Assembly (NCBI GenBank): GCA_964629165.1
Contig: CAZVQJ010000034.1
Span: 1-18,198 of the forward strand
Source of the DNA: CAWVVV01 sp964629165
Lineage (GTDB): Bacteria; Verrucomicrobiota; Verrucomicrobiia; Opitutales; Oceanipulchritudinaceae
Reading direction: 5' to 3'
DNA: 18,198 bases
The translations under genes were made by a program, and so were the position numbers. Positions 14,729-18,198 of the stretch are shown here, in pieces. The notes below the pieces were generated by a model. It was not told where the DNA came from and ran no database searches. It saw nothing but the letters and a program-made list of their open reading frames with translations. Each line of letters starts with the position of its first letter. Position 1 is the first letter of the stretch.

Positions 14729-17266
14729 TCAGGGCACGGGGACAGCGTTCAATTTCCAGATGTCGCGTGCGTATTCGGAGATCGTCCGATCGGAAGAGAA
14801 CTTGCCCACCCGGGCGGTGTTGTGGATCGCCATGCGTGCCCACCGTTCGGTGTCGCGGTAGGCGATATCCACATCCTGATGACGCTGGGCATAACTGTGG
14901 AAGTCGCCGAGGACGAAGTAGGGATCGCCGCCGTCGAGGAGTGAATCCTTGATCGGTTTGAGGGCCTCCGGCTCTTCCGGTGTGAAGTAGGAGGAGCCGA
15001 CCCAATCGACGATCGCCCGCAGATCTTCAGAGGCGTAATACTCGTCATACGGGTTGTAGCCCGCGGAGAGGCGGGCCTGGATTTCCTCCACCGTCATTCC
15101 GAAGATGAAGATGTTGTCGTCGCCAACCTCTTCGCGAATCTCGACATTCGCGCCATCGAGAGTGCCGATGGTGAGAGCCCCGTTGAGGGCAAATTTCATG
15201 TTGCCGGTACCGCTCGCCTCTTTCCCCGCGGTCGAGATTTGCTCGCTCACATCAGCGGCCGGAATCATGCGCTCGGCGAGCGAGACCCGGTAGTTCGGAA
15301 GGAACACCACCTTCAGCTTTTCATTCACCCGTGGATCGGTGTTGATCCGCACGCCGACGGCATTGATCGCGTGGATGATGCGCTTGGCGAGCCAGTATCC
15401 GGGAGCGGCCTTCGCCCCGAAAAGAAACACCCGGGGGACCATCTCGCAGGCGGGATCCTGGAGGAGTTTGCGATACAGGTGGAGGATGTGGAGCAGGTTG
15501 AGGTGCTGGCGCTTGTATTCATGGAGGCGCTTGATCTGGACGTCAAAGATCGCATCCGGGCTGATCGTGACACCGGTTTCTTTGAACACGATGTCGCTCA
15601 ACAACACCTTGTTTGCCCGCTTGATCTCCATGTAGCGTTCGCGGAAGGAAGCGTCATCGGCGAACGTATCCAGTTCACGAAGACGATCCAGATCCACCTG
15701 CCAGCCGTCGCCGATCGATTCGGTGATCAAGGCCGACAGGTCGGGATTGCAGGCCTGGAGCCAGCGCCGCGGCGTGATCCCGTTGGTCTTGTTCTGGATC
15801 TTGCCGGGATAGAGGACGTCAAAATCGTTGAAGAGATTCTTCTTGAGGAGCCGGGTATGGAGGGCTGCGACACCATTCACGGCGGTCGACCCGACGACCG
15901 AGAGGTGGGCCATCCGGATCATTTTGGTCGAACCTTCCTCGATCAGGGAGAGGTCGGACTTCTTTTGATGATCTCCCGGCCACATCGCCTCGACCTCGTC
16001 TTCGAGGAAGCGGCGATTGATTTCGAAGATGATCTGGAGATGGCGTGGAAGGACCTTTTCAAAGAGGGAAACGCTCCAGCGTTCGAGGGCCTCGGGAAGG
16101 AGGGTATGGTTGGTGTAGTTGCAGACGCGGCGGGTGATCCCCCAGGCGCGGTCCCATTCGAGTCCTTCCTCATCGACAAGGAGGCGCATGAGTTCAGCGA
16201 TGGTGATGGCGGGGTGGGTATCGTTGAGCTGAAGGACGACCTTTTCTTCAAACCGCTCCCATGCGCCGTTGTTCCCGTTCCCGCGCCAGCGTCGGAGAAT
16301 GTCCTGAAGCGAGCAGCTGACAAAAAAGTACTGCTGGACGAGGCGTAACTCCTTGCCGGACTCGGACGAATCGTTCGGGTAGAGGACCTTCGAGACGGTC
16401 TCGGCGACGGCTTTCTGGTGAACGGCTTTCACGTAGCCGCCCTCGTTGAAGACATCGAGGTCGAAGTCTTTCGAGGCACGGGATTCCCAGAGGCGGAGGA
16501 AATTCACCGTCTGTGCGCCATATCCGCAGATGGGAATATCGTAGGGCAGTCCGATCACCTCGGTCGTCTCGATCCATCGGGGGCTGGGTTCCCCGGTGTC
16601 GCTGAAATGCATATCGACGCGGCCGTAGAGGCGCACCCGTTGGGTATATTCCGGGCGCACGATCTGCCAGGGCGTCCCGAATTTGCGCCATTCATCGGGT
16701 TTTTCCACCTGTCGGCCACTCACGAACTGCTGTTCGAAGATGCCGAACTCGTAGTAGATCCCGTAGCCGATCGCGGGCAGGTCGAGGGTTGCGAGCGAAT
16801 CGAGGAAGCAGGCGGCGAGGCGACCGAGACCACCGTTGCCGAGGCCCATATCCTCCTCTTCGGCGGCGAGTTCGCTCAGGTCCAGGCCAAGCTCATCGAG
16901 GGCCGTGCGCACGGGCTCGAAAAGCCCGGCATTCCAGATGTTGTTGTAGAGCATCCGGCCCATCAGATACTCGAGGCTCAGGTAGTAAACCCGGCGAACA
17001 TTGCTCTCATGGTGCGTCTCCATCGTCTTGATGAAACGCTCGAGAATGCGGTCGTGCACGGCCCGGCTGAGGGCGATCCACCAGTCGCGATGGGTGGCGG
17101 TTTCGGTGTCCCGCGCGAGGGTATATTTCAGGTGATTGAGGATGGAGGTCTTGATGCCCTTCGGCGTATCCGCGATGTCGAAGGCGAACGCCTTGGCTTG
17201 GGCGGGCGGCGATGAATCCGGCTTCACTTTGGACTGGGTGCGGGTTGATTTCTTTTTTGCGGACAT
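14729..17266 (-). CDS. glgP: Alpha-glucan (glycogen/starch) phosphorylase
   Basis: An 845-residue cytoplasmic enzyme, full length for the family. It uses phosphate to release glucose-1-phosphate from the non-reducing ends of alpha-1,4-glucans. Motifs in order: RRVYYLSLEYLMGRMLYN, then EDMGLGNGGLGRLAACFLDS, then QLNDTHPAI, KTNGITPRRWL, IKRLHEYKRQHLNLLHI, and the PLP site EASGTGNMKFALNGALTIGT, in which Lys691 is the predicted Schiff-base lysine. The N-terminal 25 residues (Lys/Ser/Pro-rich) are an unconserved extension. The start is the ATG at 17266. An in-frame start at 17524 would overlap the mutL 3' end and adds low-complexity sequence. No Shine-Dalgarno is seen. It lies 125 bp downstream of mutL and 12 bp upstream of the DUF3108 gene. 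Confidence 0.97.
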   Translation of the reverse strand: MSAKKKSTRTQSKVKPDSSPPAQAKAFAFDIADTPKGIKTSILNHLKYTLARDTETATHRDWWIALSRAVHDRILERFIKTMETHHESNVRRVYYLSLEYLMGRMLYNNIWNAGLFEPVRTALDELGLDLSELAAEEEDMGLGNGGLGRLAACFLDSLATLDLPAIGYGIYYEFGIFEQQFVSGRQVEKPDEWRKFGTPWQIVRPEYTQRVRLYGRVDMHFSDTGEPSPRWIETTEVIGLPYDIPICGYGAQTVNFLRLWESRASKDFDLDVFNEGGYVKAVHQKAVAETVSKVLYPNDSSESGKELRLVQQYFFVSCSLQDILRRWRGNGNNGAWERFEEKVVLQLNDTHPAITIAELMRLLVDEEGLEWDRAWGITRRVCNYTNHTLLPEALERWSVSLFEKVLPRHLQIIFEINRRFLEDEVEAMWPGDHQKKSDLSLIEEGSTKMIRMAHLSVVGSTAVNGVAALHTRLLKKNLFNDFDVLYPGKIQNKTNGITPRRWLQACNPDLSALITESIGDGWQVDLDRLRELDTFADDASFRERYMEIKRANKVLLSDIVFKETGVTISPDAIFDVQIKRLHEYKRQHLNLLHILHLYRKLLQDPACEMVPRVFLFGAKAAPGYWLAKRIIHAINAVGVRINTDPRVNEKLKVVFLPNYRVSLAERMIPAADVSEQISTAGKEASGTGNMKFALNGALTIGTLDGANVEIREEVGDDNIFIFGMTVEEIQARLSAGYNPYDEYYASEDLRAIVDWVGSSYFTPEEPEALKPIKDSLLDGGDPYFVLGDFHSYAQRHQDVDIAYRDTERWARMAIHNTARVGKFSSDRTISEYARDIWKLNAVPVP

Positions 17267-17391
17267 GAGTGGCAGAGGAAGGTGGACCGCCGATCGTGTG
17301 GAACGGAAGAGGCGGGTCGAGCAAGCGCTTATATCATCGCAGGGGACGGTGAAGCGCAAGAGTGGCGAGGGGAATTCCTCGGCGGCGGGAT

Positions 17392-18198
17392 TCAGAGGCC
17401 GAGACGCCGTTCGTTTTCGCGATGGCTGATTTCGTAGAAGGTGGGACGGCCCCGGGGGTCGCTGATCGGCTGCTCGCAGGCAAGGAGCTGATGGGCGAGG
17501 CGGGTGGCACTTTCGGCGTCCCAACGGGATCGCTGCCGGGCAATCTGCCGCGCCGCCAGTTGGGCGACCGATGGTCGCAGAGCGCCGGTCGGGTCATGGC
17601 GGGATCCCCGTTCCGCCACGAGCGCGACGAGATCGCGAAGAAAACGTTCGCCCGCCGCCGGATCGAGGGCCTGTGGCACGGACCGCAGGCGGAAGAAGTT
17701 GCGCCCGAACGGCTCGATCTCGAGGCCGAGTTCCCGGAAAAAGGCGGGATGTTCCGCAAGCACCGCCGCCCGGACCGGATCGAATTCGAGGGAGAGCGGA
17801 AAAAGGAGGGTCTGCACGGGGATGGCATGGTCCTCCCATTGTTTCAGAAACGCTTCATAATGAATGCGTTCCTCGGCCGCGGCGAGATGGAGGACGACGA
17901 TGCCCTCGCCGCTTTCAAAGAGTGCCTGGCGTTCATGAGCGATCGCGAGAAAGCGCCAGTTCAGGGAGCGTTGCGGGGGAGGTGCGGTTGTCGCAGGCGG
18001 GGAATGGCTGGCGATGGGTGGCGGTGCGGAGGCAAGAGGCGGTGGACGGGTCGACGGGGCGGGCTGGGCAAGTCGTTCCGTCTCCCTCCGCTCGGAGGCG
18101 GTCGACGGGAGGGCGTTTTCTGTGCGCGAAGGTTCCGGTCGAACGGCCGGAGGGGCGAGGGGCCGGGCGTGCTCGACCGGGGCGGCATGGGCGAGCCG
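17392..18198 (-). CDS. mutL: MutL-type mismatch-repair protein, linker and C-terminal domain only
   Basis: An open frame continues from the window edge to a TGA at 17394-17392, giving 268 residues. About 80 residues are a Pro/Ala/Arg-rich low-complexity linker, as between the ATPase and dimerisation domains of MutL. The C-terminal domain follows: RFLAIAHERQALFE, then LHLAAAEERIHYEAF, then VQTLLFPLSLEF, then LGLEIEPFGRNFFRLRSVP and DPRGRPTFYEIS. The order and pattern match MutL C-terminal domains. The positions that bind catalytic metal are changed: the DQHA(x)2E site reads HLAA, and the CPHGRP motif reads DPRGRP. The N-terminal ATPase domain lies outside the window, so the assignment rests on the C-terminal domain. 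A start inside this stretch (GTG near 17817) is an artefact because the domain begins earlier. Confidence 0.8.
   Translation of the reverse strand, partial: RLAHAAPVEHARPLAPPAVRPEPSRTENALPSTASERRETERLAQPAPSTRPPPLASAPPPIASHSPPATTAPPPQRSLNWRFLAIAHERQALFESGEGIVVLHLAAAEERIHYEAFLKQWEDHAIPVQTLLFPLSLEFDPVRAAVLAEHPAFFRELGLEIEPFGRNFFRLRSVPQALDPAAGERFLRDLVALVAERGSRHDPTGALRPSVAQLAARQIARQRSRWDAESATRLAHQLLACEQPISDPRGRPTFYEISHRENERRLGL

Noticed and set aside
15239..16348. Plus-strand frame opposite glgP
   Set aside because: Lies inside a full set of phosphorylase motifs on the other strand and shows no family resemblance.
17320..17365. TTGCGC and TATAAG boxes upstream of glgP
   Set aside because: The spacing of about 20 bases is too long for a normal sigma-70 promoter; not called.
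17267..17524. N-terminal extension of glgP
   Set aside because: Low-complexity Pro/Arg/Ser sequence that overlaps the mutL 3' end; the family's usual length is met from 17266.

Overview
The window is GC-rich, densely packed bacterial chromosome. The gene families (GPH symporter, GH26, GH43, sulfatase, parallel beta-helix protein, octaheme cytochrome fused to HEAT/TPR repeats, DUF3108) and the weak or absent Shine-Dalgarno sequences suggest a Verrucomicrobia-like heterotrophic polysaccharide degrader, perhaps of the Opitutae. That placement is an inference from gene content; there is no rRNA or other marker gene. No CRISPR array, tRNA, insertion sequence or prophage gene was found.

Left part (1-4291): the 3' end of an SMP-30/gluconolactonase-like gene is followed by a GPH-family sugar:cation symporter. 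A small VOC metalloenzyme lies on the minus strand, convergent with the symporter. Divergent from it is a secreted GH26 beta-mannanase-type hydrolase, followed after one base by an SDR oxidoreductase. Positions 4292-4755 hold no convincing gene, but contain a good plus-strand terminator built from alternating complementary GGGGC/GCCCC segments.

Middle (4756-9752): an MFS transporter (minus) and a secreted type I sulfatase (plus) are divergently transcribed. A 715-residue, eight-heme c-type cytochrome with C-terminal HEAT-like and TPR-like repeats converges on the sulfatase.

Right-centre (9851-13736): a minus-strand pair, an exported protein of unknown function and a GH43 arabinanase-like enzyme, ends at an intrinsic terminator. 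Divergent from it is a secreted right-handed beta-helix protein that could act on or bind polysaccharide.

Right end (13817-18198): three minus-strand genes run mutL (C-terminal part) -> glgP (alpha-glucan phosphorylase) -> DUF3108 periplasmic protein. The MutL C-terminal domain appears to have lost its metal-dependent endonuclease motifs.

Functionally, positions 1-13736 read as a loose carbohydrate-use region: extracellular or periplasmic cleavage (GH26, GH43, beta-helix protein), desulfation, uptake (GPH and MFS transporters) and sugar oxidation or lactone hydrolysis (SDR, SMP-30). No SusC/SusD pair, TonB receptor or dedicated transcription regulator is visible. The right end is central metabolism and DNA repair. 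The most noteworthy observations are the degenerate MutL endonuclease site, the cytochrome-repeat fusion, the unknown exported protein paired with GH43, and the mutually exclusive hairpins near 4606-4667.
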